From contig JAJEHS010000008.1 in the NCBI GenBank assembly GCA_022823605.1, forward strand, positions 1 to 64,000: a DNA stretch of 64,000 bases. The letters run 5' to 3'. Numbering within the stretch: position 1 is the stretch's first letter; every line of letters starts with the position of its first letter. Both the position numbers and the translations under genes were made by a program. This document shows, piece after piece, positions 18,015 to 26,974 of this stretch. Source of the stretch: Paracoccaceae bacterium. Its GTDB lineage: Bacteria > Pseudomonadota > Alphaproteobacteria > Rhodobacterales > Rhodobacteraceae. Under the pieces are notes generated by a model, which was not told the origin of the DNA, ran no database searches, and worked only from the letters and a program-made list of their open reading frames with translations.

Positions 18015-19593
18015 CGTAAATGGTCTGAATATCCTCTGGTTTCATCCATCCGATACTTACCCTGGCAGATGTGATCAGGTACAAGGCATCTTCGGCATTG
18101 ATGTTGAAATCCTCCAAAAGGCCTTTTTCCCATACCTGCTTACCGCCTATTTCATTGTATCCGCCTGATAACTCCCAATCAGCCAGGGTTGCGAAATCTT
18201 CAAGAGTCGTAATTTCATTCTTCACCAGCTCGAGCAACATTTTTGGAGTTAACCCTTCAAACTCCGCAAGGTCGTCCTTCAGGCCATACCTTCTGGCTTC
18301 CGCAAGAATCTCCTCGTTTTCCTTGGCAACATAATTTTGAGCCCTGCTCTGCAATTCTTCGGCAATGGCTTCGTCAATTCCATTGAGGGTAAGAAGTTCA
18401 TCAATGGTACATTCGGCAAGATAATCTATCGAGTCAAACCCTTCGGTTACCAACAGGTGTGCAAAGGTTTCATCAACATCAATGGCTTCCATGAACAGTT
18501 TCTGTCTCTGGTTCATGATTTCCTGTCTTTGTTCACGTTCGTAGGTTTCTGTTACAATTTCTATATCCAATCCGGTCAGACTTCTTGCCAGCCGGACATT
18601 TTGACCCCTTCTGCCAATGGCAAGTGAAAGTTGATCATCGGGAACAACAATTGTCGTGGGATTGCCATGGTCATCAAGTATCCCTTTTGAAACCTTGGCA
18701 GGCTGCAAGGCATAGGTTACGAACTCAAACGCATTTTCGGTCCATGGAATGACATCAACCCTTTCACCCTGTAGCTCATTGACCACTGTTTGGACCCGTG
18801 AACCCCTCATACCGACACAGGCTCCGACCGGATCAATACTGGCATCATAGGATACAACAGCAATTTTGGCACGAGAACCCGGGTCCCTGGCTATGCATTT
18901 GATATCAATGGTTCCATCGTAAAACTCGGGGACCTCACTTCGAAAGAGTTCTCGCATGAATTCATTTGCCGTCCTCGACAATTTAACCTGTGGACCACGT
19001 GCTTCCTGGTCAACATCGGTAACATAAGCTCGAATCCTGGTACCTTTCTCGGGATTTTCATGGCTGATTTTCTGAGTACGATGTATCATCGTCTCACCGA
19101 TGCTTAATTCAACGATTATATTGCCCTGCTCGACACCCTTGACGGTCCCGACAATAATCTGGCCTTTCTTGTCCTTGAATTCCTCGTACTGCTTTTCCAT
19201 TTCGGCTTCTCGAACCTTGCGGTGGATTACCTGTTTGGCAACCTGAATATTTATCCGATCCAACTGATCTACCCCAACTGGTGGCAATTCTTCGATATGC
19301 TCGCTTCCCAGTTGATATTCCGGATTGATTTTTTGGGCATCCTCCAAGGTCATTTCCGTTGACAGGTTTTCGACTTCTTCAACCACGGTTCGAACTCTTT
19401 GCATGGTCAAATCACCTGTTTCCTTGTTATATTTGGCCCTGATGTCCAGCTCCTGGCCATATCTCATCCTTGCGGCCTTGGCCATAGACTCTTCCATGGC
19501 TTCCAGAACGATGCCACGATCAATATTCTTTTCCTGGGCTACAGACTCGGCCATTTGAAGCAATTCAAACCTATTTGCACTAGTAAGACTCAT
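17962..19593 (-). CDS. nusA: Transcription termination/antitermination protein NusA
   Basis: NusA binds RNA polymerase and nascent RNA to control pausing, termination and antitermination. The 543 residues contain the N-terminal polymerase-binding domain (about 1-135), the S1 domain (KGQIIVGTVKGVEQGNIIVEL), two KH domains (with VGACVGMRGSRVQTVVNEL and AIGRRGQNVRLARSLTG), and two C-terminal helix-hairpin-helix repeats ending in an acidic tail, as is usual in proteobacteria. GGAGAAAAC precedes the ATG. The gene sits 49 bases after rimP. Confidence 0.97.
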   Translation of the reverse strand: MSLTSANRFELLQMAESVAQEKNIDRGIVLEAMEESMAKAARMRYGQELDIRAKYNKETGDLTMQRVRTVVEEVENLSTEMTLEDAQKINPEYQLGSEHIEELPPVGVDQLDRINIQVAKQVIHRKVREAEMEKQYEEFKDKKGQIIVGTVKGVEQGNIIVELSIGETMIHRTQKISHENPEKGTRIRAYVTDVDQEARGPQVKLSRTANEFMRELFRSEVPEFYDGTIDIKCIARDPGSRAKIAVVSYDASIDPVGACVGMRGSRVQTVVNELQGERVDVIPWTENAFEFVTYALQPAKVSKGILDDHGNPTTIVVPDDQLSLAIGRRGQNVRLARSLTGLDIEIVTETYEREQRQEIMNQRQKLFMEAIDVDETFAHLLVTEGFDSIDYLAECTIDELLTLNGIDEAIAEELQSRAQNYVAKENEEILAEARRYGLKDDLAEFEGLTPKMLLELVKNEITTLEDFATLADWELSGGYNEIGGKQVWEKGLLEDFNINAEDALYLITSARVSIGWMKPEDIQTIYGEKDTEAESDQGATEES

Positions 19594-19641
19594 ATGTTTT
19601 CTCCAGAATCCCTCGGAATAATTTAACTCATATTTGGTTTG

Positions 19642-20157
19642 CTAATCGGATAATATTCGTTGTTCCTGATGTCGGTTCAATAGTTTTTCTGACATAACAA
19701 GGCTGGCTTTGGCAATTTGGGGAAATTGCACATATAGCAGTTCCGGAATCATATCCAGAATGACTGTTGAGCCTTTGGTAGACTGGATAATCCCCTTAAA
19801 TCTCCGTTGCCCATCCATGGGCTGGTTCAGTTCTACCTTGGCCTTGTACCCAACCCATTGCTCAAAATGCTCCAGCCTGGTGAGTGGTCGGTCAATGCCC
19901 GGGGATGATATTTCAAGCGAATATTCCTCACTGATGGTATCCTCAACATCCAATAGCGGGGATAAAGCATGGGATAAATCAGTACAGTCTCCAACAGTCA
20001 TGGTCCCATCCGGTCTTTCAGCCATTATTTGGAGGGTTTTCTTTGCATTACCGCTAAAGCGCAATCTGATCAGCTCGAATCCCATGAGGGAAATTTCAGG
20101 TTCAAGCAATTTCTGAAGCTGTTTTTCCTTGAATGTCAGAGCAACCAGGTCTTGCAT
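19642..20157 (-). CDS. rimP: Ribosome maturation factor RimP
   Basis: RimP assists early assembly of the 30S subunit. From ATG 20157 it has 171 residues. The N-terminal alpha/beta domain carries EPEISLMGFELIRLRF, and the boundary motif EEYSLEISSPGIDRPLTRLEHF (about 81-102) is diagnostic; the SH3-like C-terminal domain follows. An in-frame TTG at 20169 lies almost on the upstream hairpin, so the ATG is preferred. It is the first gene of the nusA-infB operon, and the candidate attenuator lies 14-38 bases before its start. Confidence 0.93.
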   Translation of the reverse strand: MQDLVALTFKEKQLQKLLEPEISLMGFELIRLRFSGNAKKTLQIMAERPDGTMTVGDCTDLSHALSPLLDVEDTISEEYSLEISSPGIDRPLTRLEHFEQWVGYKAKVELNQPMDGQRRFKGIIQSTKGSTVILDMIPELLYVQFPQIAKASLVMSEKLLNRHQEQRILSD

Positions 20158-20170
20158 CGAATTTTCCAAA

Positions 20171-20195
20171 TAAAAAAAACAGGCCAGCGGCCTGC
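20171..20195 (-). terminator. Intrinsic-terminator-like hairpin in the rimP-nusA leader
   Basis: On the minus strand CAGGCC-GCT-GGCCTG forms a perfect six-base-pair GC-rich stem with a three-base loop, followed directly by eight T residues. It stands immediately upstream of rimP in the direction of transcription. No gene on the minus strand ends here: the next gene upstream, at 20383, is on the plus strand. Further leader stems GGTT/AACC (near 20218-20232) and GACT/AGTC (near 20276-20287) precede it. This layout fits premature termination control of the operon. Confidence 0.6.
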
Positions 20196-20382
20196 CTTGT
20201 AGTCATGATAAGTGATTCGGTTTTCGGAACCACCGCTGTGATTTCAAATCTAACACTTTTTCGGATATTTTCAAGACTGAAGAGTCAGTTCAGGGTAAAA
20301 TCTTGTTTGGATATCCTCTTTACGGGTTAAATCAGGTAAAATATAATATTTGACCTCGTTTCGTTTATGATTGGACAAACTG

Positions 20383-20802
20383 ATGAGTAAAATGAAAACT
20401 GTAGTAAATGATGGCAATGTGGAAGAGTTTCTGAACTCAGTCTCAAATACCAAACGGAGGGAAGATTCCATATACATTTTAGCCATGATGAAACGAATCA
20501 CTGGTGAACGGCCACGAATGTGGGGTACAAGCATTGTGGGCTTCGGGCAATATACCTATCAACGTGCAGATAAATCAAAACATCAATGGATGGTGACTGG
20601 TTTCTCACCCAGAAAACAATCGCTCACGATTTATATCATGCCGGGGTTTTCTGCCTACCCTGATCTGATGGCCAAATTGGGCAAGTACAAAAATTCGGTT
20701 AGCTGCCTTTATATAACCCGCTTGGAAAATGTAGATCTGAAGGTTTTGGAAGAGCTTATCAAAAGGTCTGTTAAAGATATGCTTGCTCGTTATGGAAATT
20801 GA
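20383..20802 (+). CDS. DUF1801 domain protein
   Basis: A 139-residue soluble protein. The segments SVSNTKRREDSIYILAMMKR, PRMWGTSIVGFGQYTYQ and KQSLTIYIMPGF fit the DUF1801 fold (YdhG/YdeI-like). No catalytic residues are known to me for this family. From the ATG at 20383 it reads MSKMKTV; an upstream TTG at 20371 is possible. It is divergent from the rimP operon and shares the intervening region of about 190 bases. Confidence 0.75.
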   Translation: MSKMKTVVNDGNVEEFLNSVSNTKRREDSIYILAMMKRITGERPRMWGTSIVGFGQYTYQRADKSKHQWMVTGFSPRKQSLTIYIMPGFSAYPDLMAKLGKYKNSVSCLYITRLENVDLKVLEELIKRSVKDMLARYGN

Positions 20803-20822
20803 TTGGGCATTTTCTTGGTTTT

Positions 20823-21485
20823 TTATTGATACCTGTATTTCAATTTCCTCATCAACTCTTCCAGATTGCCACCACTTTGTTCAAGAAGTGCACCGATTAC
20901 CTTCTTTTCCAGTACCAGCAAATTTAAGTCATCTACTGTAATATTTCGTATTCTTGGTCCCTCATCAAGACTCACGAGGTCCCAATATACCGGAAAAGGT
21001 GGTTCATTGGGCAAATACATTGTGGTAACAATTTCGAAGGTCCGATCATTTCTTGTTGTCCTTGCCCGGATCACCTCGTATTCAGCACCAATGAATCTGG
21101 GGAAATAGATTGAGTATTTTTCAGCTAGATACCTTTGGAATATCTTCAGGAATAAATGTCTACGCGTTTCCGAAATTTCCAACCACTGTCTTCCCAAGGC
21201 AACCTGACCAATATATTGCGTGTCTGCCATGTTGATGAACATTTCTTCAATTCCAGCATAAATTTTCGCCTTTGGGAAATTGTTATGAAGCATGTAATTC
21301 ACTGTGTGAATAACTTCTTCTACCACCTCGGTTGCCTTTTCCGGGGTAGCTGAATAGCTGCTGGTAATTGTTAAGGACCAAAGCATCAGGCTGGTGATAA
21401 ATAACCTGATTAATCTAGGGATGTTGGGAATTCGGCAAACCATAAACATTATTCTTAATTTGTTATAAGTATTAACTGTTTTATT
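20823..21485 (-). CDS. MlaC/Ttg2D-like periplasmic lipid-binding protein
   Basis: The family shuttles phospholipid between the outer membrane and an inner-membrane MlaFED-type ABC transporter. The protein has an N-terminal signal-like segment (LIRLFITSLMLWSLTITSSYSA) followed by a domain with VGRQWLEISETRRHLFLKIF-like features (here GQVALGRQWLEISETRR), TMYLPNEPPFPVYWDLV and RIRNITVDDLNL. The start is uncertain: 21485 gives 220 residues, while later ATGs at 21449 or 21443 would shorten the leader. It follows the OmpA-like gene by 48 bases. No mla ABC genes are in the window. Confidence 0.68.
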   Translation of the reverse strand, partial: NKTVNTYNKLRIMFMVCRIPNIPRLIRLFITSLMLWSLTITSSYSATPEKATEVVEEVIHTVNYMLHNNFPKAKIYAGIEEMFINMADTQYIGQVALGRQWLEISETRRHLFLKIFQRYLAEKYSIYFPRFIGAEYEVIRARTTRNDRTFEIVTTMYLPNEPPFPVYWDLVSLDEGPRIRNITVDDLNLLVLEKKVIGALLEQSGGNLEELMRKLKYRYQ

Positions 21486-21533
21486 CATAACCTGAGGTAA
21501 AACCATAATTTTGTGAACAAATTTGGTCAAAAT

Positions 21534-22463
21534 CTACTGAAAATTCTGCAAAATCAAAGCCTCGACCCTACGATTGGAATGTCTTCCTTCTGGCGTTAGA
21601 TTGGTTTCATGTGGTGAAAGAAAACCCACTCCATATGCCGAAATTTGATCAGGATTTGAATCATATACACTGATAAGGGTGTTTCGAACCGAGCGTGCTC
21701 TTTCAGATGATAGGTTTATGTTATTTTCCAATTCTCCTTCCAAGTCGGTATGTCCTACCAAAATTACTTTCTTGTCCGGATTCTCCTTGAGAAAAACAGC
21801 CAGATCCTTCAGTTGGGAGATACTGTTTTCATTGATATCGCTTGAACCGGAATTAAATTCAACTCCCGTGAGGATGGTAAACCCCTTGGCTGAAAAATCA
21901 TATTCCAATTGTGTTTCAATTTCCAAAACTTGGGAAGTGAAATTAAAATCTATGTTTTCTAGCTTTTCCTCTTCCCGGGGGGTTATGAATACAATCTGGA
22001 CAAATCCCGTATTATTGCTTTTACTAGCAAGGATTGTAACATACTGTTTTCCTTCCTCGTTGTCCCTAGATGCCGAAAAGAATTGAAAATCTCCCAGATT
22101 GACAAACATGTGGGGGCTTTCGACAACATCAATGACTTCCCGGAACTCAAACCCTCCACAGTTCCAGGTTTCACACTTGAACAGGATTTCAAAATCATGT
22201 TCACTTAGTCTTTCCCAGCTATTTTCAAGAAGTTCCAGTGTAGATGAATCACCCTTGATCTGATAAACCTGTTTGTTTGTGGAACCTTCGGTTTCCAGCA
22301 TCTCAACCATATCATCCTTGAAAGGACCAACGGGTATAAGGTATCTACCAGAGGAAAAACTTCTGTCAAATACAAGTTGACCGGTATCTATTGTTGATTG
22401 GCCATTTGCCAATGCTGGAAATAAGCAGAACAGCAACAGGATTAATGTCGGTTTGGCCTTCAT
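21534..22463 (-). CDS. OmpA-family protein, peptidoglycan-associated
   Basis: From ATG 22463 the protein has 309 residues. It has a signal peptide (KAKPTLILLLFCLFPALANG), an N-terminal region of about 190 residues that I do not recognise, and a C-terminal OmpA-like domain (about 205-305). That domain shows FNSGSSDINENSISQLKDLA, VILVGHTDLEG, LSSERARSVRNTL and GRHSNRRVEALIL. The conserved Asp and Arg that bind diaminopimelate are present. Its start overlaps the preceding AhpD-like stop as ATGA, so the two are co-translated. Confidence 0.85.
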   Translation of the reverse strand: MKAKPTLILLLFCLFPALANGQSTIDTGQLVFDRSFSSGRYLIPVGPFKDDMVEMLETEGSTNKQVYQIKGDSSTLELLENSWERLSEHDFEILFKCETWNCGGFEFREVIDVVESPHMFVNLGDFQFFSASRDNEEGKQYVTILASKSNNTGFVQIVFITPREEEKLENIDFNFTSQVLEIETQLEYDFSAKGFTILTGVEFNSGSSDINENSISQLKDLAVFLKENPDKKVILVGHTDLEGELENNINLSSERARSVRNTLISVYDSNPDQISAYGVGFLSPHETNLTPEGRHSNRRVEALILQNFQ

Positions 22464-23035
22464 CGGTCTGAAAAATAGTATTCCGTATTGGGGCTCATTG
22501 CGGTAGCGGAAGCCAGTCTGTTGGTCATGTTGTAAAACGCTGCCACTGCACTGATATCCCATATATCGGCATCGCTGAAACCCAGTTTTCTCAAACCTTC
22601 ACGATCCTTTTCCTCAACCTTGAAACTATTTTCTGTCACTTTTTCTGCAAATTCGAGCATTCCCCTTTGTCTTTCATCCAATTTGCAGTGTCTGAAATTA
22701 ATTGCCAGGGTATCACTGAATTCAGGGTCTTTTGACAGTTTGCGAACTGCGGCACCATGAGCAATAATACAATAATGGCATCGGTTAACCGAAGAAACAA
22801 CGACTGCAATCATTTCTCTTTCCAGCTTTGACAATCCGCTCGGGGCCAGCATCAGATTATTGTACATGGCAGTAAATGCATTTAATTTCTCGATATCAAA
22901 AGCATAGGCTTTAAGTACATTGGGGATGATGCCGAGTTTTTCCTCACAAACCTGGAAGTATTTTTGTGTTCCCTCCGGCAGTGGATCAACCATTGGAAGA
23001 TTCAGTGCTGTCGCATTTGAAGCTTTTTTGTTCAT
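22460..23035 (-). CDS. AhpD-like peroxidase-related protein (carboxymuconolactone decarboxylase family)
   Basis: A 191-residue protein with the AhpD-type CxxC centre in NRCHYCIIAHG (about 85-95), where the two Cys and the following His form the relay of alkylhydroperoxidase D-like enzymes. LPEGTQKYFQVCEEKLGIIPN at the N-terminus and DADIWDISAVAAFYNMTNRLA near the C-terminus fit the peroxidase-related subgroup. A role in peroxide removal is likely, but the reductant is unknown. It is translationally coupled to the downstream OmpA-like gene. Confidence 0.83.
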   Translation of the reverse strand: MNKKASNATALNLPMVDPLPEGTQKYFQVCEEKLGIIPNVLKAYAFDIEKLNAFTAMYNNLMLAPSGLSKLEREMIAVVVSSVNRCHYCIIAHGAAVRKLSKDPEFSDTLAINFRHCKLDERQRGMLEFAEKVTENSFKVEEKDREGLRKLGFSDADIWDISAVAAFYNMTNRLASATAMSPNTEYYFSDR

Positions 23036-23204
23036 AAGATACCCTTGAATTGCCGTTCCTGCTTTTTGTTCTGACCTGAGAAAGAGAATAATTCAGAATG
23101 CATATTACAAATAAACCCATCAGAAAGGTAACGCAACAATTCAACAGCAATTCCAGCTAAGATTTGGTTCTTTGTCCTTGATTAAATTTACCCTTTATTC
23201 TTTC

Positions 23205-24362
23205 TCAGGATAACAACTTGGAAATGATCTGATTTAGGACCATTCTTCCATTGGTGGTAACTTGAAGTTGCCCATCGGTAATTCCGACCCAATTGTCCTG
23301 AACAAGTTCACTTATTGCATTACGATCTAGTTTGTTTCCTGAAATTTGCTCAAACCTGTCAATACTCATACCATCATTGAGTCGGAGAGAAGTAAGCAAA
23401 TATTCGGAACCTCTTTCCTTTTGATTGATCAATTCTCTTTGGTTTTCACCTGTTCCTAATTTAAAAATACCATCAAGCCAACTTTCTGGATTAAGGATTG
23501 TATTTGTTCGAAAGTATTGGTTGTCGATACTTATTCTTCCATGGGCACCTGGTCCTATGCCCAAGAAGTCATGATACTCCCAGTAAACCAGATTGTGTTT
23601 TCCCTTGTGACCGGGTTTGGAGTAATTTGAAACTTCATATTGCTTGAACCCATTCCGTTCACAAATTTCCATTGTGGCAAGATACATATCGGCAAGTGTA
23701 TCTTCATCAGGTATACCTTCCAGACGGTTGGCAGCATGTCTTTTGCCGAAGGGTGTATTGGGCTCGATGGTCAGTTGATAAATCGAAAGATGGTTTGGAT
23801 TCAACTCTACGATTTCCTGAAGTTCGCCTATCCATGATTCTGCCGATTGAAATTGCCGGCCAAACATGAAATCAAGACTGACGTTGTTGAAAACCCGATC
23901 AGCTGTTTCATAAGCCTTGATTGCTTCCTTGACGCCATGTTTCCTACCCAAGGCTTTCAAATCCGAGTCTTTGAGTGCCTGCAATCCCAATGATAGTCTG
24001 TTTACTCCTTCACTCCGGAAACACAAAAATCTACCTTGTTCAACAGTGGTGGGGTTGGCCTCTAGTGTAATTTCCGGCTGGCCGGAAAATCCCCAAAGCA
24101 AGGAGATTCTATCCAAAATTTTACCAACTGTTCGAGACTCCATGAGGCTGGGAGTACCACCACCAAAATAAACAGATGTACATTGGCTGACAGTCAATTC
24201 TTTTGCGGAATGATCAAGTTGCCGTAAATAGGCTTCGCACCATTGCTCATGATCAATCTGGTTTGAACAATAGGTATTGAAATCGCAATAGGGACACAGG
24301 GACTCACAAAATGGCCAATGGATATAGATTCCGAATGGTTCTATTGTTTGCTGATCAGGCAT
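23205..24362 (-). CDS. hemW: Radical SAM heme chaperone HemW (formerly called HemN-like)
   Basis: HemW proteins resemble coproporphyrinogen dehydrogenase but act as heme-binding chaperones. From ATG 24362 the protein has 385 residues. The iron-sulfur motif is CESLCPYCDFNTY (CxxxCxxC), about residue 18. It also has YFGGGTPSLM, NRLSLGLQALKDSDLKALGR and ISIYQLTIEPNTP-like text (LSIYQLTIEPNTPFGKR). The extra Cys that follows in true HemN (CxxxCxxCxC) is replaced by Phe, which supports HemW. It overlaps rdgB by eight bases, the last gene of rph-rdgB-hemW. Confidence 0.9.
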   Translation of the reverse strand: MPDQQTIEPFGIYIHWPFCESLCPYCDFNTYCSNQIDHEQWCEAYLRQLDHSAKELTVSQCTSVYFGGGTPSLMESRTVGKILDRISLLWGFSGQPEITLEANPTTVEQGRFLCFRSEGVNRLSLGLQALKDSDLKALGRKHGVKEAIKAYETADRVFNNVSLDFMFGRQFQSAESWIGELQEIVELNPNHLSIYQLTIEPNTPFGKRHAANRLEGIPDEDTLADMYLATMEICERNGFKQYEVSNYSKPGHKGKHNLVYWEYHDFLGIGPGAHGRISIDNQYFRTNTILNPESWLDGIFKLGTGENQRELINQKERGSEYLLTSLRLNDGMSIDRFEQISGNKLDRNAISELVQDNWVGITDGQLQVTTNGRMVLNQIISKLLS

Positions 24363-24966
24363 CAAGACAGTTTTCGGCAAAAGCTTTAAGTGACAAGGCC
24401 CTGTGACTGATTAGGTTCTTGTCCGTCTTGGACATTTCCCCAAATGTAATCCTGTAACCGTCTGGCATGAATATGGGGTCAAATCCAAAGCCGATTTCCC
24501 CTCGCATTGGCCAGACAATTTGTCCATTGACAAAACCTTCGAAAATTTCATCATGGCCATCGGGCCAGGCAACACAGATTGTCGAGCAGAATTTGGCCTT
24601 TCTGGGCAGGGGCGACTGTTTTTCCTCCAGCAATTTCCAAACTTTTGTCATGGCTTTCCTGTAATCCCTTCCTTCAGGTGTTTCAGCCCAATCGGCAGTT
24701 TTCACCCCAGGTTGGTTATCAAGATCTGATACCATTATCCCACTATCATCTGCAATTGCCGGAAGTTGCGTTTTTCGAGAGACAAAATGGGCCTTGATCC
24801 TGGCATTACCTGCAAAGGTCTCTTCGGTTTCGGGTGGAAATTCCAAGCTCAGGTTCCCGGCAAATCTTGTTTTCACCCCATGTGGCTGCAATATCGCTTC
24901 GAATTCACTCAATTTATCCTTGTTATGCGTGGCAATCACCAACACTTCGGAATCTAGCTTACGCAT
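24355..24966 (-). CDS. rdgB: dITP/XTP pyrophosphatase (RdgB/HAM1 family)
   Basis: The enzyme removes non-canonical purine triphosphates such as dITP and XTP. From ATG 24966 it has 203 residues. The nucleotide-binding start VIATHNKDKLSEFEAIL, the catalytic-site region AIADDSGIMV, and GFGFDPIFMPDGYRITFGEM with KNLISHRALSLKAF are all present. Longer upstream starts lie inside rph. The gene overlaps rph by eight bases and hemW by eight bases, a tightly coupled operon seen in many alphaproteobacteria. Confidence 0.94.
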   Translation of the reverse strand: MRKLDSEVLVIATHNKDKLSEFEAILQPHGVKTRFAGNLSLEFPPETEETFAGNARIKAHFVSRKTQLPAIADDSGIMVSDLDNQPGVKTADWAETPEGRDYRKAMTKVWKLLEEKQSPLPRKAKFCSTICVAWPDGHDEIFEGFVNGQIVWPMRGEIGFGFDPIFMPDGYRITFGEMSKTDKNLISHRALSLKAFAENCLDA

Positions 24967-25684
24967 TTTTCTTGGCCAGGGCTTCATTTTGAATTCGAAC
25001 CAGTTCGCCGGCACCCTTGCTCGAAAGTTCAATAAACTTCAGGATTGATGCCGTGGAAAAGGATTTGTCTTCAGCTGTACATTGCACTTCAATCAGTTCT
25101 CCCGAAGAAGTAAATACAAAATTGCCGTCAACTTCAGCATTGGAATCTTCGTTATAGTCCAGATCCAGTATATGCGAACCCGCATGGATGCCACAGGAAA
25201 TGGCGATGACCTGCTGGTGCAGGGGATCTCTGACAATATACCTATCCTGCAACAGTTTATTGACTGCCAATCTAAGAGCGACCCAAGCACCGGTAATCGA
25301 GGCACACCTGGTCCCACCATCAGCCTGTAGGACATCACAATCGATCATGATTTGTCTCTCACCCAAACTTGCAAAATTTACCCCAGCACGGAGAGACCTT
25401 CCGATCAGTCTCTGAATTTCCAGGGTTCTTCCCGAAACAGATGAACCACGTCCGTCACGGCGGTTTCTTTCATGGGTAGCCCTGGGCAATAATGAATATT
25501 CAGCTGAAATCCATCCCAAACCCGTTCTTCGTCGAAAAAACGGGACATGTTCCTCAACTGAAGCCGTACACAAAACCTTGGTATGTCCACAGGAAATCAG
25601 ACATGACCCTTCGGCATAACGGTTGACATCAATTTCTATTGATACCGGTCGTAACTCATCGGATTTTCTCTTTGATAAACGCAT
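24959..25684 (-). CDS. rph: Ribonuclease PH
   Basis: RNase PH is a phosphate-dependent exoribonuclease that trims tRNA 3' ends. The 241 residues match the family, with LRPVSIEIDVNRYAEGSCL near the N-terminus, TASVEEHVPFFRRRTGLGWI, the phosphate-binding region RSLRAGVNFASLGERQIMIDCDV-like text (in two parts), DGGTRCASITGA and the C-terminal DLDYNEDSNAEVDGN. It starts at ATG 25684 and is divergent from hrcA, the standard alphaproteobacterial arrangement. The 205 bases between them hold no gene. Confidence 0.95.
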   Translation of the reverse strand: MRLSKRKSDELRPVSIEIDVNRYAEGSCLISCGHTKVLCTASVEEHVPFFRRRTGLGWISAEYSLLPRATHERNRRDGRGSSVSGRTLEIQRLIGRSLRAGVNFASLGERQIMIDCDVLQADGGTRCASITGAWVALRLAVNKLLQDRYIVRDPLHQQVIAISCGIHAGSHILDLDYNEDSNAEVDGNFVFTSSGELIEVQCTAEDKSFSTASILKFIELSSKGAGELVRIQNEALAKKNA

Positions 25685-25889
25685 AATTCAAATCTTTATT
25701 TTTTGGTAACCAGGATTAGCCATATAATTGGTAATTTACACTATGGAAAGTATGCTGGGTTTTCGTTCTGTGAAGCACATGGATCATTGAATACTTGTTG
25801 GTATTGGCAAACTGGCTGAGTTTTTTGCTAAATTGATTCTGGTGTAAAAAATAGAATTTCCCTTAAATTTAATTCGAGAAGGCTGGAGA

Positions 25890-26951
25890 GTGAGCAAGGA
25901 AGAGATTCTAGAAATTTTGGATCAACGCAATACCGAAATTTTTTCTCGGTTGGTAGAATCCTATTTATACTCGGGTTCCCCTGTAGGATCGAGAGCAATA
26001 TCCCGCAATTTATCCACCAAGATTTCACCTGCCACGGTCAGAAATGTCATGCAGGATCTTGAGCGGTTGGGGCTTTTGGAAAGTCCTCACGTTTCAGCAG
26101 GCAGGATTCCTACTCTCATGGGTCTGCGATTGTTTGTCGATGAGTTCCTCGAAATCGGCGAAATTGAACCCGAAGACAAAAAGCAATTTTCGAGAATTGG
26201 TTCCACAGAAGATGAAAATCTGAATAATTCCCTGGATCGAATTGGTTCATTGCTATCCAGGTTGACCCAGAGTGCCAGTCTGGTGTTGATGCCTAAAAAG
26301 GAATCCACCATCAAGCATGTTCAGTTTCTCAAGCTGACAAATGAAAGTGCCCTGGTTGTTCTGGTCATGGCTGATGGAACGGTAGAAAATCGGGTCTTCT
26401 CTACCCCGATGGGTTTGACTGCTTCAACCCTGACGGAAGCAGCAAACTATGTCAATTCCGTATTGGATGGCAAGAGCATTACCGAAATCAAGGGATTGAT
26501 CAGCAAGGATATCCTGAAGCAAAAAAGCAAATTGGATGAGTTGACCACTGAACTGGTTGAACATGGGCTGGCCTTCTGGGACAAGCCTGGTGAACAGCAG
26601 GAACGATTGATCGTGAGAGGAAGGTCAAATTTGCTTGAGAATGATGAAGGAACTGTTGATTTTGAGCAGGTAAGGCATTTGTTTGACGATCTGGAAAGGA
26701 AAAAGGAAATTTCCAATGTACTTGAATTGATCGAGGAGGGGCAGGGCGTCAAGATATTTATTGGATCCGAAAACAAACTATTTTCCCTGTCAGGTTCAAC
26801 TTTGGTTGCCGCTCCCTATATTAATTCCGAAGGTAATATTGTTGGAGCATTAGGCGTAATCGGACCTACCCGGTTGAATTACGGCAGAATCGTACCAATC
26901 GTGGATTATACAGCTCAGCTTGTTGGTAAACTCATTGCCGAAAAATCATAA
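25890..26951 (+). CDS. hrcA: Heat-inducible transcription repressor HrcA
   Basis: HrcA represses heat-shock operons by binding CIRCE operators. The 353-residue protein starts at GTG 25890 (GGAG precedes it). It has an N-terminal winged helix (VGSRAISRNLSTKISPATVRNVMQDLERLG, about 30-59, in two parts), HVSAGRIPT, and the C-terminal domain with FIGSEN and GALGVIGPTRLNYGRIVPIVDY. No CIRCE repeat (TTAGCACTC-N9-GAGTGCTAA) was found in front of dnaK or hrcA in this window, so its targets, probably groESL, lie elsewhere. Confidence 0.94.
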   Translation: MSKEEILEILDQRNTEIFSRLVESYLYSGSPVGSRAISRNLSTKISPATVRNVMQDLERLGLLESPHVSAGRIPTLMGLRLFVDEFLEIGEIEPEDKKQFSRIGSTEDENLNNSLDRIGSLLSRLTQSASLVLMPKKESTIKHVQFLKLTNESALVVLVMADGTVENRVFSTPMGLTASTLTEAANYVNSVLDGKSITEIKGLISKDILKQKSKLDELTTELVEHGLAFWDKPGEQQERLIVRGRSNLLENDEGTVDFEQVRHLFDDLERKKEISNVLELIEEGQGVKIFIGSENKLFSLSGSTLVAAPYINSEGNIVGALGVIGPTRLNYGRIVPIVDYTAQLVGKLIAEKS

Positions 26952-26974
26952 TTTTGAAGGATAATTTGAGAGCT

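Noticed and set aside
25685-25889. Search for CIRCE or a sigma-32 promoter before hrcA
   Set aside because: CTTG occurs near 25795 but no matching -10 (CYTATNT) follows at the right distance, and no CIRCE arms were found.
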